From NCBI GenBank assembly GCA_018830685.1, contig JAHJRR010000098.1, positions 1 to 6,324 on the forward strand: a stretch of 6,324 bases of DNA, in the 5' to 3' direction. Positions 1-5,038 of the stretch are shown here, in pieces; the stretch's first letter is position 1; the number at the start of each line of letters is the position of its first letter. The notes beneath the pieces were generated by a model that was given only the letters and a program-made list of their open reading frames with translations, had not been told where the DNA came from and did no database searches. The stretch comes from Nanobdellota archaeon (lineage in GTDB: Archaea > Nanobdellota > Nanobdellia > Pacearchaeales > GW2011-AR1). The position numbers were made by a program, and so were the translations under genes.

Positions 1-79
1 CGTCGAGTTCGTCGATCATCTCTTCGAATTCTTCCTCGTCCTCATCAACGTTTTCGAATGCTACAAATTTTTCATCCAT
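1..79 (-). CDS. N-terminal fragment of an acidic protein of unknown function (runs off the window)
   Basis: Reading the minus strand from the ATG at 79-77 gives 26 open codons to the window edge, beginning MDEKFVAFENVDEDEEEFEE. About half of the visible residues are Asp or Glu, so this is a strongly acidic N-terminus. The start is supported by a GAGGTC Shine-Dalgarno-like sequence at 90-85 on the minus strand, about five bases before the ATG. A TATA-like octamer at 129-122 would place transcription start near 98, giving a leader of about 20 bases that contains this site. The rest of the gene lies outside the window, so no function can be assigned. The reading frame is short, and the start site is the main support for calling it a gene. 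Confidence 0.6.
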   Translation of the reverse strand, partial: MDEKFVAFENVDEDEEEFEEMIDELD

Positions 80-121
80 ATTTCGACCTCGTTTTTTGTT
101 GAATTTTATAGAATTAATTAG

Positions 122-129
122 TTTTTAAA
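122..129 (-). promoter_or_regulatory. Candidate TATA box for the acidic-protein gene
   Basis: The minus strand reads TTTAAAAA here, centred about 46 bases before the ATG at 79. With the usual archaeal spacing, transcription would begin near 98 and the mRNA would carry the GAGGTC ribosome binding site at 90-85. The region is AT-rich, and another TATA-like stretch at 103-112 competes with it, so the assignment is tentative. Confidence 0.35.
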
Positions 130-178
130 CATTTCTGTGAGAAGATTTCGGTTAGAAAGATATTTAGAGAAGAACAAA

Positions 179-206
179 GAAAAATAAATCACCTCTTACA
201 CAAAAA
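179..206 (-). terminator. T-rich termination region after the 125-residue gene
   Basis: Just past the TAA at 213-211 the minus strand has a T5 run (206-202), then TTTATTTTTC (188-179). Archaeal termination typically occurs at such oligo-T tracts without a strong hairpin, and none is seen here. An SD-like AGAGGTGAT lies between the two runs, but no credible gene follows it. Confidence 0.4.
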
Positions 207-210
207 CTGA

Positions 211-588
211 TTAAATAGATTTTCTCTTTCTTGTGTTTCTTTCCTGAATAGCCACCTTGTAAGCAACTTCGGAACCTACCAGAGGATTGATATTATCTAG
301 GATTAACGGTTTGGTTCCTTCTGTAAATTTGTCATAAACGATTTCAGGAAATCCAATTGCAAAGACAAAAGGTATCTCTAATGCCGCTCGGGGTCCCCAA
401 GGATTTTCCATTATCCATTGATAAAGCTTTGATGTCCACCGATTTTTATAACGCTCCCTATTTCTTTCGTCGGTTTCCTCATATAAAGTAATTCTTTCGT
501 CAAGTTCTTCGTCGCTTAGCCTTTCCGCTGCACGGTACAGAGTTTCTCTATAATCGCCTTCTACAAATGCATGTGCGTTTAAACTCAT
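211..588 (-). CDS. Hypothetical protein, 125 residues
   Basis: I do not recognise this protein. It begins MSLNAHAFVEGDYRETLYRA. Residues 14 to 50 are rich in Glu, Arg and Asp and look helical and soluble. Residues 55 to 70 are tryptophan-rich around WIMENPWGPRA, followed by a hydrophobic stretch (IPFVFAIGFPEIVY, about residues 72-85) that is short for a membrane helix and contains a proline. The tail is basic (RNTRKRKSI). No catalytic motif is visible. The start at 588 is well supported by a strong AAGGAGG Shine-Dalgarno sequence at 607-601, about 12 bases upstream. It is transcribed divergently from the TrmB-type regulator, so that regulator might control it; this is inference from position only. 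Coding status is likely because of the ribosome binding site, the promoter and the 125 open codons. Confidence 0.75.
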   Translation of the reverse strand: MSLNAHAFVEGDYRETLYRAAERLSDEELDERITLYEETDERNRERYKNRWTSKLYQWIMENPWGPRAALEIPFVFAIGFPEIVYDKFTEGTKPLILDNINPLVGSEVAYKVAIQERNTRKRKSI

Positions 589-600
589 TTTGTGTTGTTA

Positions 601-607
601 CCTCCTT
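601..607 (-). promoter_or_regulatory. Strong Shine-Dalgarno sequence for the 125-residue gene
   Basis: The minus strand reads AAGGAGG (within ACGGAAGGAGGTAAC), the strongest ribosome binding site in the window, about 12 bases before the ATG at 588. It fixes the start codon. It contrasts with most other genes here, which have no such site and appear leaderless. Confidence 0.7.
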
Positions 608-654
608 CCGTTGTATTATTTTTTTGTTTCATAGATAAAGCAAAAATAAAATGG

Positions 655-662
655 TTTTATAT
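655..662 (-). promoter_or_regulatory. Candidate TATA box for the 125-residue gene
   Basis: The minus strand reads ATATAAAA in the context AAGATATAAAACC. Normal archaeal spacing would put transcription start near 632, giving a leader of about 43 bases carrying the AAGGAGG site. The reverse complement, TTTTATAT, could also act as a weak plus-strand TATA box, but it is too far from the regulator's ATG to be the best choice for that gene. Confidence 0.5.
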
Positions 663-669
663 CTTATCT

Positions 670-682
670 CCCTTGTACAGGG
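670..682. repeat. Small inverted repeat between divergent promoters (possible operator)
   Basis: CCCTTGTACAGGG has 4-base arms (CCCT and AGGG) around a 5-base centre. It lies between the TATA box of the 125-residue gene and that of the TrmB-type regulator, a usual place for a regulator binding site. It does not match the published Thermococcales TrmB site as I remember it. The arms are short, so it could be chance. Confidence 0.3.
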
Positions 683-692
683 TGTATAATAG

Positions 693-718
693 GAAGAGTT
701 TTAAATGGCAACCTCTTC
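693..718 (+). promoter_or_regulatory. Promoter of the TrmB-type gene, with inverted repeat around the TATA box
   Basis: A TATA-like TTTTAAAT (699-706) preceded by purine-rich GGAAGAG is centred about 25 bases before the ATG at 727, so the mRNA is probably leaderless or nearly so; there is no Shine-Dalgarno sequence. The TATA box is bracketed by a 6-base inverted repeat, GAAGAG (693-698) and CTCTTC (713-718), covering the BRE-like region to just before the likely start point. A repressor bound there would block TBP/TFB, so autoregulation is a reasonable hypothesis. A second TATA-like sequence, TGTATAAT (683-690), is an alternative. Confidence 0.45.
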
Positions 719-726
719 TATAATCC

Positions 727-1452
727 ATGAATAAAGACATTCTTATCAAACTTGGTTTAACCGACGGAGAATCTAAAGTATATTTAGCATTACTTAAAAC
801 TGGCTCATCGACAGTGGGACCAATAGTTAAGGAGGCACATGTAGCTTATTCAAATATCTATGAGATTCTTGACAGACTGCTGGATAAAGGTTTAATCTCA
901 TATATAATAAAAGAAAAAACTAAACATTTCCAAGCTGTTTCTCCTTCAGGATTAAAAGAATACTTGAAAATTAAAGAAGGGAAGATTCAAGAGGAAAAAA
1001 TAGAGTTAGAAAGATTAATTCCTGAATTGGAAAATTTACAGAATCGTCAAAACAGACAGGAAGCGGAAATTTTCACAGGATTGAAAGGAATAAAAACTGC
1101 TTATTATAAAATGCTCGATAAGGGGAGTAAAAAAGAAACTTGGTTTTTCTTTTACACTGATGAAGGACAGATAACCGATGATTTTTATGGGGATATGTAT
1201 CCTGTGTTTAAAAAAATACCTTCTAAAGGAATAGCAAATAAGGCCTATAGAAAATCAGATTTTATTAAGAAAACAAAATTCAATGTGAAGTATGTTGGCT
1301 TTCCTCTTCCAGGGACAATTGATATCTATAAAGACAAAGTCATGTTAATCTCTTGGAAGCCGATTCCCACTGCGATATTAATAATATCCGAAGAAATCTC
1401 TAATAAGTTCAAAGAGTATTTTAATTCAATATGGGAGGATAAAAATTATTAA
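727..1452 (+). CDS. TrmB-family winged-helix transcriptional regulator
   Basis: This 241-residue protein has the layout of archaeal TrmB-family regulators, which bind DNA as dimers and often sense sugars or other small ligands. Residues 5 to 70 form the winged helix-turn-helix: the opening LGLTDGESKVYLALLKTG is very typical, the recognition helix is about 39-53 (SNIYEILDRLLDKG), and the wing about 57-70. Residues 76 to 112 are Glu/Lys-rich with spaced Leu and Ile and look like the dimerising coiled coil. Residues 113 to 241 match the C-terminal ligand-binding region, including FTGLKGIK and a closing segment with Phe and Trp (YFNSIWE). The ligand cannot be read from the sequence. The gene is divergent from the 125-residue gene and lies 48 bases before the COG1361-like gene, which has its own promoter. 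Likely targets are its own promoter and these neighbours (inference). Confidence 0.88.
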   Translation: MNKDILIKLGLTDGESKVYLALLKTGSSTVGPIVKEAHVAYSNIYEILDRLLDKGLISYIIKEKTKHFQAVSPSGLKEYLKIKEGKIQEEKIELERLIPELENLQNRQNRQEAEIFTGLKGIKTAYYKMLDKGSKKETWFFFYTDEGQITDDFYGDMYPVFKKIPSKGIANKAYRKSDFIKKTKFNVKYVGFPLPGTIDIYKDKVMLISWKPIPTAILIISEEISNKFKEYFNSIWEDKNY

Positions 1453-1462
1453 ATCTATTTTA

Positions 1463-1477
1463 GAAAGGTTTAAAATA
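1463..1477 (+). promoter_or_regulatory. Leaderless promoter of the COG1361-like gene
   Basis: BRE-like GAAAGG (1463-1468) runs straight into TTTAAAATA (1469-1477), centred about 28 bases before the ATG at 1501. This predicts transcription starting at or next to the start codon. No Shine-Dalgarno sequence precedes the ATG, which agrees. The gene can therefore be transcribed apart from the upstream regulator, although read-through is possible over the 48-base gap. Confidence 0.6.
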
Positions 1478-1500
1478 TTAAAACAATTTTATGTTTTGGA

Positions 1501-2373
1501 ATGAAAAAAATATTTTTGAATCTGTTTTTTGCCGTGGGTGTTCTTGTTTTTTCGGGGGCACTCTTGAGTGCATGTAATTTGAGAGTAAATCTTATTAATC
1601 AAGACCCTTACCCAGTTACTCCTGGAGAGAGTGTGGATATGGTATTTCAAGTTACAGGAGTTAGTGATAGTGATTGTGGGACAATTAGATTTGATATTCA
1701 AAACAGTTTCCCATTTACAGTTGATCCTGGGATGAGTTCTGTGAGGACCATTCAAGGAGGACTTTTTTCTAAAGACTACGAGAATTTTTGGTTGGTTCCT
1801 TACACATTAAGAGTTGATGAGGATGCTAAAGAAGGAGATAATCCACTTGATATTTTAGTGTCTAAATCAAAAGGAGAGGGAAAAATCTTACACTCGTTTG
1901 ATGTAAATGTCAAAGATGTTAGAACTGATTTTGAGATTTCTGTAAAGAACTATAACCCTGTTACAAAGAAGATTACTTTTGAGATTTTGAATAGTGGGAA
2001 AAATAATATTGAAGCACTTTCTATTGAGCTGGAGACACAAGAGAGTATTGTTTTGATGGGAGCTTCAACGAACATTATTGGTTCCTTAGATTCAAACGAC
2101 TTCACCACTGCAGAATTTGAGGCTAGTGCCGAGGCGGGCAACATTGCGTTGACATTATATTACACGGATATAACAGACACTCGAAGAAGTGTTGATGAAA
2201 CTGTTTCCTTTGATCCTGCTCCGTTCATCCTTAAATCAAAAGCGAGCCAGGGAAGTTCAACGGGAAAATATGTTGCATTTGTAATTATCGTCGGAGGAAT
2301 TGCATATTATTTCTACAGAAAGAATAAAAAAAAGAAAGAAAAACATAGACTTCTTCACGAAGGTAGAAAATAG
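1501..2373 (+). CDS. Secreted, membrane-anchored COG1361-like (S-layer domain) protein
   Basis: This 290-residue protein starts with a signal sequence (MKK, then hydrophobic residues 4-22) ending in LSAC at 22-25. That fits a lipobox with Cys25, or a signal-peptidase site. Residues 26 to 138 resemble the first domain of archaeal COG1361 proteins as I recall them: NQDPYPVTPGE (33-43), FPFTVDPG (70-77) and LRVDEDAKEGDN (103-114) are the telling stretches. Residues 140 to 238 look like a second beta-sandwich (ISVKNYNPVTKKITFEILNSG). A single helix follows at 257-272, then a lysine-rich tail, so the bulk should face outside and the tail the cytoplasm. Cys25 and Cys59 could instead pair in a disulphide. 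In many archaea such proteins are encoded beside ABC ATPase and FtsX-like permease genes, so it may be the extracellular partner of the two permeases at 3836-6252 (inference). It is not expected to be a main S-layer subunit. Confidence 0.8.
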   Translation: MKKIFLNLFFAVGVLVFSGALLSACNLRVNLINQDPYPVTPGESVDMVFQVTGVSDSDCGTIRFDIQNSFPFTVDPGMSSVRTIQGGLFSKDYENFWLVPYTLRVDEDAKEGDNPLDILVSKSKGEGKILHSFDVNVKDVRTDFEISVKNYNPVTKKITFEILNSGKNNIEALSIELETQESIVLMGASTNIIGSLDSNDFTTAEFEASAEAGNIALTLYYTDITDTRRSVDETVSFDPAPFILKSKASQGSSTGKYVAFVIIVGGIAYYFYRKNKKKKEKHRLLHEGRK

Positions 2374-2424
2374 TATCTGAGTTTGATGAAATTATAACGA
2401 TAATTAAGTAAAATAGAATTAGCT

Positions 2425-2545
2425 GAGTATCTCCGATGACTTTTTGTAACTGAATAATTAATCATTGATTTCACGCCTAATTTTATTTTTTTGTCATCAA
2501 AACCGTTTAAAAAATGAGGGCTGTTTAGAAGTATCGGAGATACTC
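2425..2545. repeat. Perfect 13-bp inverted repeat upstream of the methyltransferase
   Basis: GAGTATCTCCGAT at 2425-2437 recurs as its exact reverse complement at 2533-2545. Similarity extends outward to AGCT on both sides (2421-2424 and 2548-2551) if two bases are skipped on the right, making terminal repeats of about 17 to 19 bases around a 131-base segment. The right arm is itself a hyphenated palindrome, AGTATC-GGA-GATACT (2530-2544). A second 6-base pair, GATGAC (2435-2440) and GTCATC (2493-2498), is nested inside and shares three bases with the left arm. No clear target-site duplication flanks the segment and it has no ORF. It could be a MITE-like remnant, a paired protein-binding site, or a 3' UTR fold. 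Confidence 0.6.
2481..2492 (+). terminator. T-rich terminator after the COG1361-like gene
   Basis: TTTTATTTTTTT is the longest T-rich tract in the plus-strand gap after the stop at 2373, and it precedes the methyltransferase promoter. A shorter T5 run is at 2441-2445. Both suit archaeal oligo-T termination. Confidence 0.5.
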
Positions 2546-2560
2546 TTAGCTTTCAATAAC

Positions 2561-2568
2561 TTTATATA
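2561..2568 (+). promoter_or_regulatory. Leaderless promoter of the DNA methyltransferase gene
   Basis: TTTATATA is a near-ideal archaeal TATA box, centred about 27 bases before the ATG at 2591. Transcription should start at the ATG itself. The palindrome at 2530-2544 ends 16 bases upstream of this box, a position suited to an activator or repressor acting at the BRE/TATA region. Because the start point lies downstream, the inverted repeat should not be part of this mRNA. Confidence 0.7.
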
Positions 2569-2590
2569 CGAAGGGAAGGTTTGATTTATT

Positions 2591-3403
2591 ATGGGTGCTA
2601 AAAAGAGGAATAATATTTTTTTAAATCATGAAAAAGTAAAAATTATCAAAGATGATATTCTCTTAACTGATGAAATTCCTAAAGAAAGCGTTGATCTAAT
2701 TGTCACTTCTCCCCCATATAACGTAGATATAAAATATAACTCACATAATGACCAGATAAGTTACGAAAAATACTTAGAGTTTAGCCATAAGTGGTTATCA
2801 AAATGTTTTGAATGGCTAAAAGATGATGGAAGACTGTGTTTAAACATTCCGTTAGATAAAAATAAAGGGGGGCAACAAAGTGTAGGTGCAGACATAACCA
2901 TAATTGCAAAAAAAATTGGCTATAAATATCATTCAACTATAATCTGGAATGAAGGAAATATTTCTAGAAGAACAGCTTGGGGTTCATGGCTTAGTGCTTC
3001 CGCACCATATGTAATAGCACCGGTAGAATTGATTCTAATTTTATATAAAGATAGTTGGAAGAAAACTAGTGGAAGCAAAAAAAATGATATTACCAAACAA
3101 GAATTTATGGATTGGACAAATGGAATTTGGACTTTTAATGGCCAAAGCAAAAAAGGAGCGGGAGGACATCCAGCACCCTTTCCGGTTGAATTGCCAAAAA
3201 GATGTATAAAATTATTCAGTTTTGTGGGAGATATTGTTTTAGACCCCTTTATGGGTAGTGGTTCAACATTGATAGCATCAGCAATACATGACAGAAAAGG
3301 GATTGGTGTTGAAATTGATGACGAATATTGTAATATCGCCAAAAAGAGAATTTTTGAAGAAGCAAAACTTTTAAATAAAAAATTACCCAGTATAACAAAG
3401 TGA
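2591..3403 (+). CDS. Site-specific DNA methyltransferase, beta class, probably N4-cytosine
   Basis: This 270-residue enzyme should transfer a methyl group from S-adenosylmethionine to an exocyclic amino group in DNA. The catalytic motif IV is TSPPYN at residues 39-44, and the SAM-binding motif I is DPFMGSGST at 218-226, followed by GVEIDDEYC (239-247). Motif IV before motif I defines the beta class. A Ser rather than Asp before PPY favours N4-cytosine over N6-adenine, though not decisively. WGSW (130-133) and GHPAPFPVELP (192-202) are typical of this group; the segment of about 145-190 is the likely target-recognition region. The length is full for a compact beta-class enzyme and all key motifs are intact, so it is probably active. 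The start at 2591 is fixed by a TATA box 27 bases upstream. No restriction nuclease gene is found beside it, only a 23-codon ORF after a 6-base gap. The recognition sequence cannot be inferred. Confidence 0.92.
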   Translation: MGAKKRNNIFLNHEKVKIIKDDILLTDEIPKESVDLIVTSPPYNVDIKYNSHNDQISYEKYLEFSHKWLSKCFEWLKDDGRLCLNIPLDKNKGGQQSVGADITIIAKKIGYKYHSTIIWNEGNISRRTAWGSWLSASAPYVIAPVELILILYKDSWKKTSGSKKNDITKQEFMDWTNGIWTFNGQSKKGAGGHPAPFPVELPKRCIKLFSFVGDIVLDPFMGSGSTLIASAIHDRKGIGVEIDDEYCNIAKKRIFEEAKLLNKKLPSITK

Positions 3404-3409
3404 ATAAAA

Positions 3410-3481
3410 ATGATAAAAAAAGACTCTGAAGTAATCGAAAAAGCCAAAGAAGAAATTAATCAATCAATTTGGAAGAAGTAG
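3410..3481 (+). CDS. Possible 23-residue peptide or 5' remnant of a restriction gene
   Basis: An ATG six bases after the methyltransferase stop opens a 23-codon frame reading MIKKDSEVIEKAK and ending SIWKK, stopped by TAG at 3479-3481. It is highly charged and predicted helical. The preceding AAAGTGA (3397-3403) could be a weak ribosome binding site about six bases upstream, implying co-transcription with the methyltransferase. The position is where a restriction endonuclease gene often sits in type II systems, so this may be the truncated start of one. No coding continuation is seen in any plus frame after the stop. It may also be a chance ORF. Confidence 0.35.
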   Translation: MIKKDSEVIEKAKEEINQSIWKK

Positions 3482-3486
3482 TTTTT
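3482..3486 (+). terminator. T-run after the methyltransferase unit
   Basis: TTTTT begins directly after the TAG of the 23-codon ORF and would end plus-strand transcription coming from the methyltransferase. It has no hairpin. The region from 3482 to 3576 is otherwise a convergent gap holding a perfect 10-base palindrome, TTGTATACAA (3527-3536). Confidence 0.4.
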
Positions 3487-3545
3487 ATCTTACTAAATTA
3501 TTGATTATAATCTAGAACGTCGGAAGTTGTATACAATAAAACATT

Positions 3546-3569
3546 TTCTTAAAAATAATTCTTAAAAAT
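3546..3569 (-). terminator. Tandem T-rich terminator after the small membrane-protein gene
   Basis: An 11-base direct repeat, ATTTTTAAGAA on the minus strand, occurs twice with a 13-base period (3569-3559 and 3556-3546), starting 8 bases after the small gene's stop. Each copy supplies a T5 run, giving two consecutive archaeal-type termination signals facing the plus-strand unit. Confidence 0.45.
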
Positions 3570-3576
3570 CATTAAT

Positions 3577-3738
3577 CTACTTTTTCTTAATTTTCCATAC
3601 TACTAAGAATATTGTTATGATTACAAAAAATAATGCTGTTCCAAGATAAGATAAAAAATTTGTTTCTGGTTCGGGAAAAAAGAATAAAGTAATAATTCCA
3701 ATAACTACAACTATCGGAATTAAATAATTAATCTTCAT
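3577..3738 (-). CDS. Small two-helix membrane protein, 53 residues
   Basis: The minus strand from ATG 3738-3736 to TAG 3579-3577 encodes 53 residues. Residues 5-21 (YLIPIVVVIGIITLFFF) form one hydrophobic helix, PEPETN (22-27) a short polar acidic turn, and residues 28-48 a second helix ending in Trp, followed by basic KIKKK. With Lys near both ends this predicts a hairpin with both termini in the cytoplasm. A perfect TTTATATA box is centred about 27 bases before the ATG, as for a leaderless gene, and T-rich terminators follow. These flanking signals make a real gene likely despite its length. It lies downstream of the permease operon on the same strand but has its own promoter and is 97 bases past the permease stop. 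It could be an accessory subunit of the exporter, but nothing in it shows a function. Confidence 0.7.
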   Translation of the reverse strand: MKINYLIPIVVVIGIITLFFFPEPETNFLSYLGTALFFVIITIFLVVWKIKKK

Positions 3739-3761
3739 TATTTAAATTTTAATCACGGATG

Positions 3762-3769
3762 TATATAAA
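3762..3769 (-). promoter_or_regulatory. Leaderless promoter of the small membrane-protein gene
   Basis: The minus strand reads TTTATATA, the same octamer as at the methyltransferase promoter, centred about 27 bases before the ATG at 3738. Transcription should begin at the start codon; no Shine-Dalgarno sequence is present. Confidence 0.65.
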
Positions 3770-3829
3770 TGTTTTAATGTTTTTTAGTAGGTGTTGTGCG
3801 AAATTCAAGCTTTAGTGTGGATTGATTTG

Positions 3830-3835
3830 AAAAAA
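3830..3835 (-). terminator. T6 run at the end of the permease operon
   Basis: The minus strand reads TAA followed by TTTTTT directly at the stop of the second permease gene. It is a simple oligo-T termination signal without a hairpin and separates the operon from the small membrane-protein gene. Confidence 0.5.
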
Positions 3836-5038
3836 TTATTCGTATCTCAACGCATCAACCGGGTTTGTTTTTGTTGCATTTATTGCTGGCATAATTCCGG
3901 AGATTGCTCCTGTTATTGTTGCAAACAGGATACACCCTATGAACAAGCTAGGCGAATAGTATGGTTGTAAGAAACCCCAACCCATTCCGCTTAATGTGTT
4001 TCTAGCGATACTTGTTAAAATTACTCCCAGAATTACTCCTGAAACTCCTGCAACAAATCCGAGGAAAGTTGATTCAAATAAGAATATCTTGAATATTTCA
4101 GAATTTCTTGCACCAATAGATTTCATCACACCAATCTCTTTTGTTCTTTCTAGAACAGATGTTATCATTGTGTTTGCAGTGTTTATTGCAGATACAAAAA
4201 CAGAGATTAGTGCTATTAGTATTATGAATCCTATTATCACATTCAGTGCAGAAGAATAACTCTCGAGCAAATCTCCGAATGAAGCGACGAAGAAATCCTC
4301 ATTTCCTTCTTTAAGATTTCTTGAGCTCCTTAGGCTCTTTTCAATATTTTCCACGGCTCTATCAATATTTGAAGTGTCAACCCTTGCTATAATCATATCA
4401 TATCCTTTTTTCTCAGGATAAATATCATTGAAATATTCGTTGTTTATGTAGACATTTGAATCGTCCTGAGGATTTCCTATAGATTCGTAAAATCCGATTA
4501 TTGTGAAATCTTTTCCGTCTAAATTTATTTTATCATTTACCTCGGAGACACGAGGGAAAATCTTGTTTTCTATAAGATAATTATATCCTAAGACGACTTT
4601 TCCCCTATCGTTTTTTGTCAATTCCCTCCCAGAGTGAATATCAATATTTGACATTTCTATTAAAAGATATTTCTCTGGATCGTAAGAACTCATGAAAACA
4701 TATTTTTTTATTTTGTTTTGTTCTGCGCCGACAACCTTTATGTAAGCCCCTTCCGCGTCATAAACTCCAGAGGAAGTTTCGACTTTTCTTAGATCTTCAT
4801 TACTGAATGTTACAGATTGGTCAATACCGGGAATACCTCCCTTCGTTTGAATGAAAACCTTGTCTGCAGAGGATTCTGAAACAAAACTGTTCACATAGTT
4901 GTAGAGTCCAAGACCAAAGCTTACGAAAATGAAAATTGTGGTTATTCCTACAAGAATAGATAAGATTGTCAACAGACTTCTGTTTTTCTTTTTCTTTAAA
5001 TGTTTCAGAGAGTACTTTACATTTTCTTTACTTATCAT
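3836..5038 (-). CDS. MacB/FtsX-like ABC transporter permease, second gene of the operon
   Basis: This 400-residue protein has the four-helix MacB-type architecture. After a lysine-rich cytoplasmic start (KHLKKKKNR, 12-20) comes helix 1 (about 22-46), an external MacB-type core domain (about 50-255), and the FtsX-like domain with helices at about 265-289, 320-345 and 363-385. Family hallmarks are NTMITSVLERTKEIGVMKSIGA (289-310, in two halves around the Glu-Arg) and GAISGIMPAINATKTNPVDALR (377-398). Such permeases do not pump through a channel in the classic way; they couple cytoplasmic ATP hydrolysis to motion outside, in export or in pulling substrates from the membrane. The ATG at 5038 overlaps the TGA of the upstream paralogue as ATGA, indicating translational coupling. 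An ATPase subunit is required and is not in the window. The substrate is unknown. Confidence 0.9.
   Translation of the reverse strand: MISKENVKYSLKHLKKKKNRSLLTILSILVGITTIFIFVSFGLGLYNYVNSFVSESSADKVFIQTKGGIPGIDQSVTFSNEDLRKVETSSGVYDAEGAYIKVVGAEQNKIKKYVFMSSYDPEKYLLIEMSNIDIHSGRELTKNDRGKVVLGYNYLIENKIFPRVSEVNDKINLDGKDFTIIGFYESIGNPQDDSNVYINNEYFNDIYPEKKGYDMIIARVDTSNIDRAVENIEKSLRSSRNLKEGNEDFFVASFGDLLESYSSALNVIIGFIILIALISVFVSAINTANTMITSVLERTKEIGVMKSIGARNSEIFKIFLFESTFLGFVAGVSGVILGVILTSIARNTLSGMGWGFLQPYYSPSLFIGCILFATITGAISGIMPAINATKTNPVDALRYE

Noticed and set aside
120..196. An SD-like AGAGGTGAT on the minus strand (196-188) followed by possible GTG or TTG starts
   Set aside because: The frames are only about 19 to 24 codons long and begin with rare start codons; the region is better read as a terminator and promoter gap.
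1489..1755. An 88-codon open frame antisense to the start of the COG1361-like gene
   Set aside because: It is opposite a convincing signal sequence and domain, and shows no supporting start signals.
2354..2465. A 36-codon minus-strand frame overlapping the end of the COG1361-like gene and the left repeat arm
   Set aside because: There is no clear ribosome binding site or well-spaced TATA box, and the composition looks random.
2929..3447. A 172-codon open frame antisense to the methyltransferase
   Set aside because: It lies opposite a gene with all its catalytic motifs intact, has an unnatural composition rich in Ser, Phe and Ile, and lacks a promoter or ribosome binding site. It is a shadow of the methyltransferase.
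3527..3536. Perfect 10-base palindrome TTGTATACAA
   Set aside because: It lies in an AT-rich convergent gap with no promoter nearby, and a short palindrome of this composition can arise by chance.
3482..3576. Search for a continuing restriction-enzyme remnant after the 23-codon ORF
   Set aside because: The plus frames I read after 3481 hit stops within about a dozen codons and give no recognisable coding sequence, so no pseudogene can be annotated.
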